From the NCBI GenBank assembly GCA_039105265.1, contig JAPFFF010000011.1:1488001-1552000 (forward strand): DNA of 64,000 nucleotides. Reading direction: 5' to 3'. This document shows, one piece after another, positions 1-7,893 of this stretch (position 1 is its first letter; each line of letters begins with the position of its first letter). Position numbers and translations under genes: made by a program. Under the pieces are notes generated by a model. The model did no database searches, was not told the origin of the DNA, and saw only the letters and a program-made list of their open reading frames with translations. This DNA is from Tritrichomonas musculus. Its lineage: Eukaryota > Parabasalia > Tritrichomonadida > Tritrichomonadidae.

Positions 1-430
1 TGTAATTGTTGTTTATTGAACAAGGAAAAATCATTAAAGTTGTTATTTCATTTTTAATAAATGGTTTGATACCTTTCCATCCTTGAATTAATAAGAAATA
101 AGAAATATTTGTATGTCTACATCTTTTAATTTGTTGACTGAAAAAGTTTTCTTCGTTTGAAAATAATTTTGAATTACTAATATCATCAAATAATACAATT
201 GAATGTAAATAATTTCTTTCAAAATCTTCAACATGTAATACATCAAACATTTGATATTTTTGAGTGTCATCCATTAATTCTTCTAATCCTTCTCTTTTCA
301 CTTGATAATATAAATTCTTTGCATCAATTAATTCTTGAATACAACTTTCACTATCTTCTTCAGAAACAGTTATATAAGGAATTTTCAATAAATCTTTCAA
401 AGATTGAAAGCTTCTATCATTTTCATCACC
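1..430 (-). pseudogene. Packaging ATPase (A32 / FtsK-HerA type), C-terminal part
   Basis: The minus-strand frame contains a Walker-B-like segment LFDDISNSKLF followed about 20 residues later by RCRHTNISYFLLIQGWK. This is the arrangement seen in the DNA-packaging ATPases of Polintons, virophages and large DNA viruses, and the three other ATPases in this window match it region by region (for example the stretch around LTKTRHYN in P1). These enzymes pump element DNA into preformed capsids. The gene continues past the left edge of the window. It belongs to the fossil remnant L and is not whole here. Family assignment rests on motif spacing that I read by eye. Confidence 0.6.
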
Positions 431-434
431 ATTT

Positions 435-1280
435 TTAAGTAATATAAATTAATAAATGATGTGTATTCAATTGACTGATTTTAATAATTTCACTAATTTT
501 AGTAGTGAAACCATTGATATAAACTGGTGAATTTTTTTCATTCAAAATTAAGATATCAGGTATTCCATCACCATTAATATCTGTGAAATTATTTGCATCA
601 ATTGGACCATTTGGATTAATTAAATTCAAATGCCATTTCTTAGCTTTTGTTGAATTATGTTTTGCAACCATTTCTGCTGCTCCATTTGGTGTTGAAGCTT
701 TTTTACTGAATCTGATATCTCTATTCATTCCTAACAAAACTCTTGATAATTCATTCATTCCTGATTTGCTTTTAACTTTTTGTGAAGAATTTTTAATTTT
801 TTTGATTTGAACTTTATCATTTGAATTATTTAAAAGTGTATCAATTGAAGATGCATTCAACATATTATCTATTGAATATGGATTTGATTTCTTAATTTTT
901 TTCACTTTAACTGATGAATTTGGTTTTGGTTCAACAGTTGGATTCAAAATATTTTCAATTGAATATGGATTTGAATTATCATATCTTTTGACTTTAACTG
1001 ATGAATTTGGTTTTGGTTCAACAGTTGGATTCAAAATATTTTCAATTGAATATGGATTTGAATTATCATATCTTTTGACTTTAACTGATGAATTTGGTTT
1101 TGGTTCAACAGTTGGATTCAAAATATTTTCAATTGAATATGGATTTGACTTCTTATATCTTTTCACTTGAACAGATGAATTTGGTTTTGGTTCAACCGTT
1201 GGATTCATTATATTTTCAATTGAATATGGATTTGACTTTTTTGGAGTTGAATCAACACTGAAATAATCTAATATTGACAT
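435..1280 (-). CDS. Repeat protein with NPYSIEN blocks and a DxNxDG motif
   Basis: A 281-residue protein of unknown function. Residues ~15-130 hold four near-identical 29-residue blocks, each starting SNPYSIENI and followed by NPTVEPKPNSSV, plus a fifth degenerate block. The rest is Lys/Asn-rich. Near residue 230 is NFTDINGDGIPDILIL, which fits the Ca-binding DxNxDG loop of FG-GAP/VCBS-type or dockerin-like repeats. There is no signal peptide or membrane segment. Repeated short linear peptides in a virus-like element suggest multivalent docking on another protein such as a capsid or host adaptor, but that is inference. The start follows the first Met of the frame; an AT-rich leader lies upstream. 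Confidence 0.6.
   Translation of the reverse strand: MSILDYFSVDSTPKKSNPYSIENIMNPTVEPKPNSSVQVKRYKKSNPYSIENILNPTVEPKPNSSVKVKRYDNSNPYSIENILNPTVEPKPNSSVKVKRYDNSNPYSIENILNPTVEPKPNSSVKVKKIKKSNPYSIDNMLNASSIDTLLNNSNDKVQIKKIKNSSQKVKSKSGMNELSRVLLGMNRDIRFSKKASTPNGAAEMVAKHNSTKAKKWHLNLINPNGPIDANNFTDINGDGIPDILILNEKNSPVYINGFTTKISEIIKISQLNTHHLLIYIT
868..1245. repeat. 87-bp coding tandem repeat, about four copies
   Basis: The phrase gatgaatttggttttggttc recurs with a period of 87 bp (near 913, 1000, 1087 and 1174), encoding the 29-residue blocks of the gene above. The two central copies are almost identical, so the array was amplified recently. Because the period is a multiple of three, copy number can change without altering the frame. 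Confidence 0.9.
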
Positions 1281-1320
1281 TGAATATTTTTATTTATTGA
1301 ATAAAAAATTGATTATTTTT

Positions 1321-1389
1321 TTATTTTTTACGAGTTGTTTTACGTTTTCTTGTTGTTTTCTTTCTTTTGACTGGCATTGAATATGACAT
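1321..1389 (-). CDS. Tiny Lys/Arg-rich peptide (22 aa)
   Basis: A minus-strand reading frame starts with Met, runs MSYSMPVKRKKTTRKRK and ends in further Thr/Arg/Lys residues before a TAA stop. It fills the gap between the two larger minus-strand genes and is overwhelmingly basic (about half Lys/Arg) in an otherwise AT-only spacer. Its composition is like DNA-condensing core peptides of adenovirus-type particles (protein mu) or a bare nuclear-localisation tail. The unusual C and G content of the Arg codons in this spot argues that it is coding. The function is inference and the evidence for expression is only the sequence. Confidence 0.45.
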   Translation of the reverse strand: MSYSMPVKRKKTTRKRKTTRKK

Positions 1390-1441
1390 CTCTTTTTTTA
1401 ATAAAAAATAAAAAATTGATTTAAAAAATTTTTTATTGAAT

Positions 1442-4400
1442 TTATAATTTATTCAATAAATTATAACGTAATGCTTTTTTAGGAACAAATTTACTTTTCT
1501 TAAGATTTGAAATAATATTTTTAATTGATTTAGCACTTTTTAATTGGTCTTTTGAAATATTTGCATTAAATAATTGAATTGCATAAAGAAGTGGAATTTT
1601 CATTTTCTTTAAAATTCCTTCAATTTCTTTTTTACTTAATGTATTTGGTTGAATAGGTTGAGTTGGTTGAGTTGGTTGAGGAGTTGGTTGAATAGGTTGA
1701 ATTGGTTGAGGAGTTGGTTGAATTGGTTGAATTGGTTGAGGAGTTGGTTGAATTGGTTGAATTGGTTGAGGAGTTGGTTGAGGTTCTGGATTAATTGTTA
1801 ACGGAGTTATTTTTGGTTGAGGATTTGAAATTAATGGATTTATTTGTGTATATGTTTGAATTTCTGAATTAGTACCTTGATTTTTCAATCCATCAATCAT
1901 TTTCATATAATTCAATTTTTGAATTCGAAAACTTAATGGATTTGATTTATCATAATGAAAAGGTGGAATTTGATTTTGATTCAATTGAATATTTCTTTTT
2001 CCTTTCAAAAAATCTTTAGCTCCTTGTGCCATATCTTTAATATTTCTTTGTTTTGTTTCATTATTCTTTGAAATTTCTGTTTCTAAATCATCTTGTGTAA
2101 TATCTTGAAAATAGTTTTCAATTAAATAATCATAAGAAATATTATCTTTTGTAATATTTAATAATTCATCATGTAATGGTTTTACTTCTCTCAAAAAGTC
2201 AACCTTTCTTTGTAATTTTTCTCTAGCTAAAGAAATATTATGATTTGTATCTTCATATAACCTTTTGAAAGGATAATTTTTACCCATAATTTCTTTGTAT
2301 TGTGAATTAATTAACTTTAAAGGTGAAATGAATGCCCAAATTTTAGCTAATTCATCTTTTTCTTTTTGAAATATTTTTGAATCAATTGAATCAAAGCCTT
2401 TATTTTTCTTTGCAATATCTTGAACAGAATCTGTATTTTCTAATGTAAATGATTCATATTCTGAAGATAATAATTTATATTGACGAATTGCTTCTAATTC
2501 TTTTAATAAATTTCTTCTCAAATTTTTCCATTGTTCTGGGTCAATTTTATCTGGAAAAGTTGATTCCCATTCTTCAATTGATTTTGGTTTAATTGTTGTT
2601 TCATTTTCATATTTTTCTAATAATGGTTTAATTTCTTTGATTTCATCTAATTTTTCAGATAATTTATCTTGAATTTCATAAACATTTTCTTGATAACCAC
2701 CTTCTTTATCATACTTTTTATGAATAATGTCTTCAAATTTGAATTTTGTATTTTTATATTCACCTTCTTTTTGAATTTCAAATAATAATGGGTCAATTCT
2801 TAAATGAGCATCTAATTCATAAGGTTCTGGATAAGAAGTTTTTAATGTTTGTAAAGTTGAATTAGGAAAATGTTTTGCATACTCTTGAATTAAACTTGTA
2901 ATTACAATTTCTGATTTTTGAATAATTTCATCCAAAATTTTTCTGGCATCTAATGGGTCAGGATGTTGTTTTGTGAAATTATTAACATCAAATTGAGGAA
3001 TCATTTTTTGAGCATTCAATAACTTTGGATAAACAATAATTTGATAAGCTAATTCATTTCGATTTAAATAACCTTGTTCTGAATCATGAATCATAGATTC
3101 AATTTGTTCTTCTGTTGCATTTGGATTTTGTTTATCCCATTCATCTCTTTTTGAAACAATTTTATCACATTCTTCTGGAGTTAAAGTTTTGAAATTTGAT
3201 AATTTATTGTATTCTTCTAAATAAGGTTCAATTAATAAATGAAATTTTGCATTTTCAGGTGTTTCCCATAATCTTATCAAATCATTTGTATCTAAATTAT
3301 CGGTTTTAGGTAAATTATTATAAATATCTAATAATTTTTTCATCTCAATTGTTTCAAATTTTTTCTTTGTTTCTTTTTCTGTTTCTAATGCAGTTATATG
3401 TTTAATTGCATCTTCAACAGTTGAATATTTTCTTCTCAAATTTTCAACGGTTAATTCTTCAGTTCCTTTAAAAACATTTTTATATTTATCAATTTCAGGT
3501 TCTAAAGAATATTTCCAATATAATGTTTCCCAATCTTCATTTGATTTATCTCTTAAATTTTCATATATATATTTTTTCAAAGCTTGTCTAGTTTTTAAAG
3601 CCCAATATAATTTTTCTGGGTCAGCAATTTTTAATCGATTCTTTGCATCATCAATATTTATAAATTCAGTAGCAGCATTTTTTAAATCACTTTGATAATA
3701 TTTTAATTTTAAATCTTCAACTTTTTGATTAAATTTAATAACTAAATCTTCAAATTCTTGGTCATATTCATTTAAAGATTTTGGTTCAAAAGTTTGTGTG
3801 AAATTTAATAATTTCTTAATATCATCAAAATTATTGACTTGTTCATTAACTTTTGAACAATATTTATTATATTCTTTTCTATCTTTTTCTGTTCTCAAAT
3901 TCCAATAAGCATTTTCAAATGATTTATATTTTGCAACTAAATTGTTAACATTTATTTTTTCATCTGGATGTGAATTTTGATATCTTTGAATTTCAATTGA
4001 ATAATGAACTTCAATCCAACTATGTTTTTTCAAATCTTTTATTTCAACTACTTTACCAAAAACATTTTGATATTCTTGTTGTAAATTTGTATAAGAAATA
4101 TTTGATTGTTCAATGAATTTTTCTAATTGACTTTTAACTTTTTGAAGGAATTCATCTGAATTTAATTTTTTATCATTTGAATTGACAATTGAAGAATTAA
4201 AAGGATTTAAAGTTTGAATTCCTTTAAATAAATCATCATCGTCATTATTTCCTTTTAATATTTTTTCTTTGAATGAATCTAAATTTTCTTCTCTTGGAAT
4301 ATGATAAGCTTTCTTATAATTTTCAAATAAAGCAGTTAAAATTTTATTCCAATATTCTTGTCTATAATTTTCTGAATTTTCATTATCTTTATTTGAATAT

Positions 4401-5887
4401 TTTGTGATAATTTGTTGAAGATTAGAAATTTTAGAATCAACACCAAAATCATCTACATATTGATTCCAAATTGGTAAAATTTCTAAGATTTTAATTAACC
4501 ATTTAGTTTCATTAATTGAACCGAAATATTGAATAAAATCATCTGATGAATCAAAATTTGCATTAACAAATCCTTTTGATTCAGGTGTTAAATTATTAAA
4601 TTGAGATTGTAAAATTTGATAAGCTTTATCAATTTTTTGACATTCATCTTTCAAAATTGGTTCAATTTCAATTGGATTCACATTTTTTATTCCATCTATA
4701 TCTTCAGAATATTGATTTTCTGATAGTTTATCGACAAGAAAATTAGTCATATAAAAATCATTTTCATGATTCCATTCTTTTTTACCATAAGCAATATAAT
4801 ATTTCTTTGCCATTGGATTAAATAGAAAGTTATAATAACAATCCTCCAAAAGACTTTCTTTATTTTCAATTGGTTCAGAATTAATATTTGAACTAATATT
4901 CCAAGTTTTACACAAATTTTCAATTATATCATCAACTGAATTATTTTTATAATTTGGATACCATTTTAGAAAAGTTGGTAAAATTCTCTGAATTAAGATT
5001 TTAAATTTTGCAATTTTAGGTGTCTCACCTAATTTTTTCAATTCTTCTACAGAAACATTATCTAAATTGTAATCTTTAATAATTTTTTCATAAGAATCCG
5101 TTTTCTTTTCTTTTGACATTTTATCAATTTCTGTTTGCAAATAATTATTCATTAATTCAGGTTGATTTTTACGTTCTTCAGAATTTGATGCTGGGAATTG
5201 AATTTTCAACTTTTCTAATGTCATTTCTTCTTCATTTGCTCTTTTTGTATCATTATATTCAACAATTTTTGATGAAACTAAAACATGTAAATTACAATCA
5301 TACAATTTTGGATGTCTTTGTAATAAAGTTTCTAAAGTATCAGTAAATAACGGTTTTTTACCTTTTGGTGTCCAACGATTATACCATCTATTATATTCAT
5401 TTAAATTGTTTTCAATTTTTAATTTATAAAATCTATCTTCAAAATTTCCAAACTTTTTGAAATTTTCTTTAATTTCTTGAATTTTCCTATTTTTTTCTTC
5501 TTCACTCATATTTTCATTTGTAAAATCAGGTGATTCAAATTTTTCAATACCATCATATTTTGTTGAAGAAGGATTTGCATTTTTATAAGCTTTTAATTCA
5601 ATGTTAATATCTTTCATATATAATTGAATTTGTCTTGTTGTTTCTTCTTGAATATTCTGAATCATTGAATTATAGAATTCTTGATAATTTGTACCATATT
5701 GTTGTTTTAATGTTTGAAAATTCAAACTAACACCAAACAAAGTGTTATAAACATCAATATTTGCATTAATTTTATCTTTCCAATATTTTTCAGCTTCTTT
5801 ATTTAAATATTTTTGTAAATCAGTGATATTGTTATATTTATCAATAATTTTCATAGAAATATTAATTTTATTTTGATTTTGAGCCAT
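1442..5887 (-). CDS. Giant helical-repeat protein, 1481 aa
   Basis: This long frame is rich in Glu, Lys, Asn, Tyr and Ile and is almost wholly predicted helix. It is a chain of degenerate ~70-80 residue units, each with aromatic W/Y positions (W-N-L-R, YPEPYELDAH, HPDPLDARKIL-like starts). I recognise no catalytic motif. Residues ~1370-1415 form a Pro/Gln tract built of the decapeptide PTPQPIQPIQ. The last 65 residues are basic. The frame stays open upstream of the chosen Met as far as the 1470-bp insertion, so the start is uncertain. Such a protein could be a scaffold, tether or internal capsid protein; that is speculation. It belongs to remnant L. Confidence 0.6.
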   Translation of the reverse strand: MAQNQNKINISMKIIDKYNNITDLQKYLNKEAEKYWKDKINANIDVYNTLFGVSLNFQTLKQQYGTNYQEFYNSMIQNIQEETTRQIQLYMKDINIELKAYKNANPSSTKYDGIEKFESPDFTNENMSEEEKNRKIQEIKENFKKFGNFEDRFYKLKIENNLNEYNRWYNRWTPKGKKPLFTDTLETLLQRHPKLYDCNLHVLVSSKIVEYNDTKRANEEEMTLEKLKIQFPASNSEERKNQPELMNNYLQTEIDKMSKEKKTDSYEKIIKDYNLDNVSVEELKKLGETPKIAKFKILIQRILPTFLKWYPNYKNNSVDDIIENLCKTWNISSNINSEPIENKESLLEDCYYNFLFNPMAKKYYIAYGKKEWNHENDFYMTNFLVDKLSENQYSEDIDGIKNVNPIEIEPILKDECQKIDKAYQILQSQFNNLTPESKGFVNANFDSSDDFIQYFGSINETKWLIKILEILPIWNQYVDDFGVDSKISNLQQIITKYSNKDNENSENYRQEYWNKILTALFENYKKAYHIPREENLDSFKEKILKGNNDDDDLFKGIQTLNPFNSSIVNSNDKKLNSDEFLQKVKSQLEKFIEQSNISYTNLQQEYQNVFGKVVEIKDLKKHSWIEVHYSIEIQRYQNSHPDEKINVNNLVAKYKSFENAYWNLRTEKDRKEYNKYCSKVNEQVNNFDDIKKLLNFTQTFEPKSLNEYDQEFEDLVIKFNQKVEDLKLKYYQSDLKNAATEFINIDDAKNRLKIADPEKLYWALKTRQALKKYIYENLRDKSNEDWETLYWKYSLEPEIDKYKNVFKGTEELTVENLRRKYSTVEDAIKHITALETEKETKKKFETIEMKKLLDIYNNLPKTDNLDTNDLIRLWETPENAKFHLLIEPYLEEYNKLSNFKTLTPEECDKIVSKRDEWDKQNPNATEEQIESMIHDSEQGYLNRNELAYQIIVYPKLLNAQKMIPQFDVNNFTKQHPDPLDARKILDEIIQKSEIVITSLIQEYAKHFPNSTLQTLKTSYPEPYELDAHLRIDPLLFEIQKEGEYKNTKFKFEDIIHKKYDKEGGYQENVYEIQDKLSEKLDEIKEIKPLLEKYENETTIKPKSIEEWESTFPDKIDPEQWKNLRRNLLKELEAIRQYKLLSSEYESFTLENTDSVQDIAKKNKGFDSIDSKIFQKEKDELAKIWAFISPLKLINSQYKEIMGKNYPFKRLYEDTNHNISLAREKLQRKVDFLREVKPLHDELLNITKDNISYDYLIENYFQDITQDDLETEISKNNETKQRNIKDMAQGAKDFLKGKRNIQLNQNQIPPFHYDKSNPLSFRIQKLNYMKMIDGLKNQGTNSEIQTYTQINPLISNPQPKITPLTINPEPQPTPQPIQPIQPTPQPIQPIQPTPQPIQPIQPTPQPTQPTQPIQPNTLSKKEIEGILKKMKIPLLYAIQLFNANISKDQLKSAKSIKNIISNLKKSKFVPKKALRYNLLNKL
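1645..1790. repeat. Pro/Gln-coding 30-bp repeat
   Basis: Phrases such as gttggttgaggagttggttg repeat across this stretch and encode the decapeptide PTPQPIQPIQ on the minus strand, about four times with a degenerate end. It makes a flexible proline-rich linker near the C terminus of the 1481-residue protein. Confidence 0.85.
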
Positions 5888-5992
5888 AAAAGTTTCTATT
5901 ATATTTTTTGCATTTTCTTTATATTTTTCAGTAGAAGATTTTAATTGATTTATTTCATTTTCAATATTTTGTAATAAATTATCATGATATTT

Positions 5993-5997
5993 ATTAT
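5993..5997. repeat. Target-site duplication, left copy (ATTAT)
   Basis: ATTAT directly precedes the left inverted repeat. The matching copy follows the right inverted repeat at 7468-7472. Confidence 0.7.
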
Positions 5998-7467
5998 AGG
6001 TGGGCCACTTTTTTTTTGACTTTAAAAAAGTTCTTTTTTTCTTCGAATTTTAAGAATTATTCAGCAATTTCATAATATATATTTATATAACACATATATG
6101 ATAGGATGCAGTTGTTAAATTAAGTTTTGAACTAATATTCATCAACTTTTTTTTTAATACATGATATGCAATATCACAAGTTCAAATGAATTAAAATACA
6201 TATTTCTATTATTTTATGATATTATCTATGTCATACATCAAGAATGATCTGGAAACAATATAAAATAATTAATAGATTTCTCTAAAAAGTTAAAATAAAA
6301 GGTGTTTTTAATTTTCAGAAGTATATAAAAAAATTGAATGTTTTCTTTTTTGATATTTAGTTTCTTCATCTCCCAGGCTTTTTATTGATATAGTTAGTTA
6401 TAACATAACTTCAAAGATAAAGGTTAGTTGGGAAAATATATTCAAAAAGTTGAATTAGTTAACGGAATGATTCAATTTTGGAGCCACTTGGTAAGAAATT
6501 ATAAACGGTCAAACAATAAATTTGGTATAAATAAAGGTAAATTAAAATCAGATATATGTCCTAGAATATTGGACCTTTATTAAAAAATCATAAAAAATTA
6601 AAATCAGCTTTTTTTTATTCAATTTTCTCTCAATTTATAAAAATAGCTTTCAAATATTTTTTATATTTGTTCCCTTATTGAAATTTTGAGATTTTTAGAA
6701 AAAGCAATATCTTAATTTTAAATTGAATTAATCTTTATTAATATTATTATTTCATAATAGAAATATATATAATAAATATATATAAATGAGATATTTCAAT
6801 ATAAATTTAAAAAGCAAAGATAATCAAAATAAAAATTATTTTATAATTATTTGAATTTTTAAAATTTCAAAAAAAACTAAGTTTTAATAAAAATTATAAA
6901 TATAGCGATTTAAATAGAAATAAACATAATATATTTTTTTAATATAATATTAAAAACATAAAAATAATAGTAAATAATATTTTAAAATATTTTTTAATAA
7001 ATCATATACTAATAAATTTACAAAATCATTATAATCGAATAATTGATTATTTCTAACTTTTTCAAAACGAATTTTTAATATCATGCTTCAATTGTTATAT
7101 TCAAAATTTTAGGTATAGAAAAAATCATTTATTTCTTTTTATATTTTGTCTTTGATTACAATCAACAAGATATAACTTTAAACAAAATTAAATTAAACAA
7201 TTAATTTAAGATTAAAATAGATATTTTTATTCTTAATAAATGAAATTTTCTTATATAAATTGAATGATCTTATATAATTTTGAGAAAATTATTTCAAATA
7301 TTTTATCTATACTATTTGAATAGTTTACAAAAAAAATATGAAAATTTAAATTATTCATAAAAACTTTATCTTTAATATTTATGAACTATAATTAATATTT
7401 TATTTTATTATTATATGTAATCTATCTAATGGTGCAAAAGTTATAAAAATTCATTGGTGGCCCACCT
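5998..7467. mobile_element. 1470-bp non-coding DNA element with 11-bp TIRs
   Basis: The left end reads AGGTGGGCCAC and the right end GTGGCCCACCT, perfect inverted repeats of 11 bp. They are flanked on both sides by ATTAT (5993-5997 and 7468-7472), a 5-bp target-site duplication. The interior is extremely AT-rich (well above the surroundings), has no meaningful open frame, and separates two stretches of open minus-strand coding-like sequence. This is the structure of a non-autonomous cut-and-paste DNA transposon (a long MITE). I cannot assign a superfamily: 5-bp duplications with AGGTGGG ends match none that I can name with confidence. The intact ends and duplication suggest a fairly recent insertion. 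Confidence 0.8.
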
Positions 7468-7646
7468 ATTATTTATTTTGAAATTCTTTGAATTTTTCTT
7501 CAATTTTTGATTTATTATTTTCAAATCCATTTGCAGTTTTATAATTTTCAGGGTCATTCAAACTTAAAAATTCATCAATTTTTGGAAATGTTGAAACTTT
7601 TAATACAAATAACTTTTTATTTGGATGATTAATGAATTTTGAAGGA

Positions 7647-7888
7647 AGTAGTATATACTAGTCGGTTTCCGCGGGGCACAGGCTGCCCACGCGTCAACAC
7701 GAACTAGTTAAAAAAAATAAAAAAAAAAATAAAAAAGAAAAATAAAAAAAAAAAACTTCTTCTTCTTTTCATGTTATCCAACCCACCCACCTCAACGCCT
7801 ACCATCAATGAAACGGCACAGGTACCCCACCCCACAACCGCCCATCTATGAAACGGCACAGGTACCAGCCCCGAGAATCTCGTACCTA
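7647..7888. repeat. P1 left terminal inverted repeat
   Basis: This stretch is the reverse complement of 33284-33526 apart from a few substitutions and A-run length differences. It contains the GC-rich outer block with gcggggcacaggctgcccac, a long A-rich tract, and an inner pair of direct repeats, each carrying ggtacctgtgccgtttcat on the complementary strand, one followed by agatgg and one by tgatgg. A short open frame across the arm (7704-7907, minus) is repeat-derived. The arm ends six bases before the stop codon of the first gene. Confidence 0.95.
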
Positions 7889-7893
7889 CTACT

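Larger units (their letters stand above)
1..7646. mobile_element. Remnant L, virus-like (Polinton-like) element
   Basis: All recognisable genes lie on the minus strand: a packaging-ATPase tail at the left edge, a repeat protein, a tiny basic peptide and a very long helical protein. The ATPase is what ties the block to the Polinton/virophage world. The block is cut on the left by the window edge, is interrupted by a 1470-bp DNA element at 5998-7467, and ends abruptly at the left inverted repeat of P1. The stretch 7468-7646 beyond the insertion has an open minus-strand frame of similar Lys/Asn/Phe-rich composition and no recognisable domain. No inverted repeat of its own is visible. The element is broken, with at least two or three breaks besides the insertion. 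Assigning all these genes to one element is inference. Confidence 0.55.

Noticed and set aside
988-1170. Plus-strand repeat frame opposite the NPYSIEN gene
   Set aside because: Open only because the 87-bp repeat has no stops on that strand; no start context and no homologue.
868-1245. Regular repeats that might be a CRISPR array
   Set aside because: The 87-bp units are contiguous coding repeats with no unique spacers and keep the reading frame.
5998-7467. Possible hidden genes in the AT-rich insertion
   Set aside because: No frame of useful length and only A/T homopolymer-type sequence; best explained as a non-autonomous DNA element.
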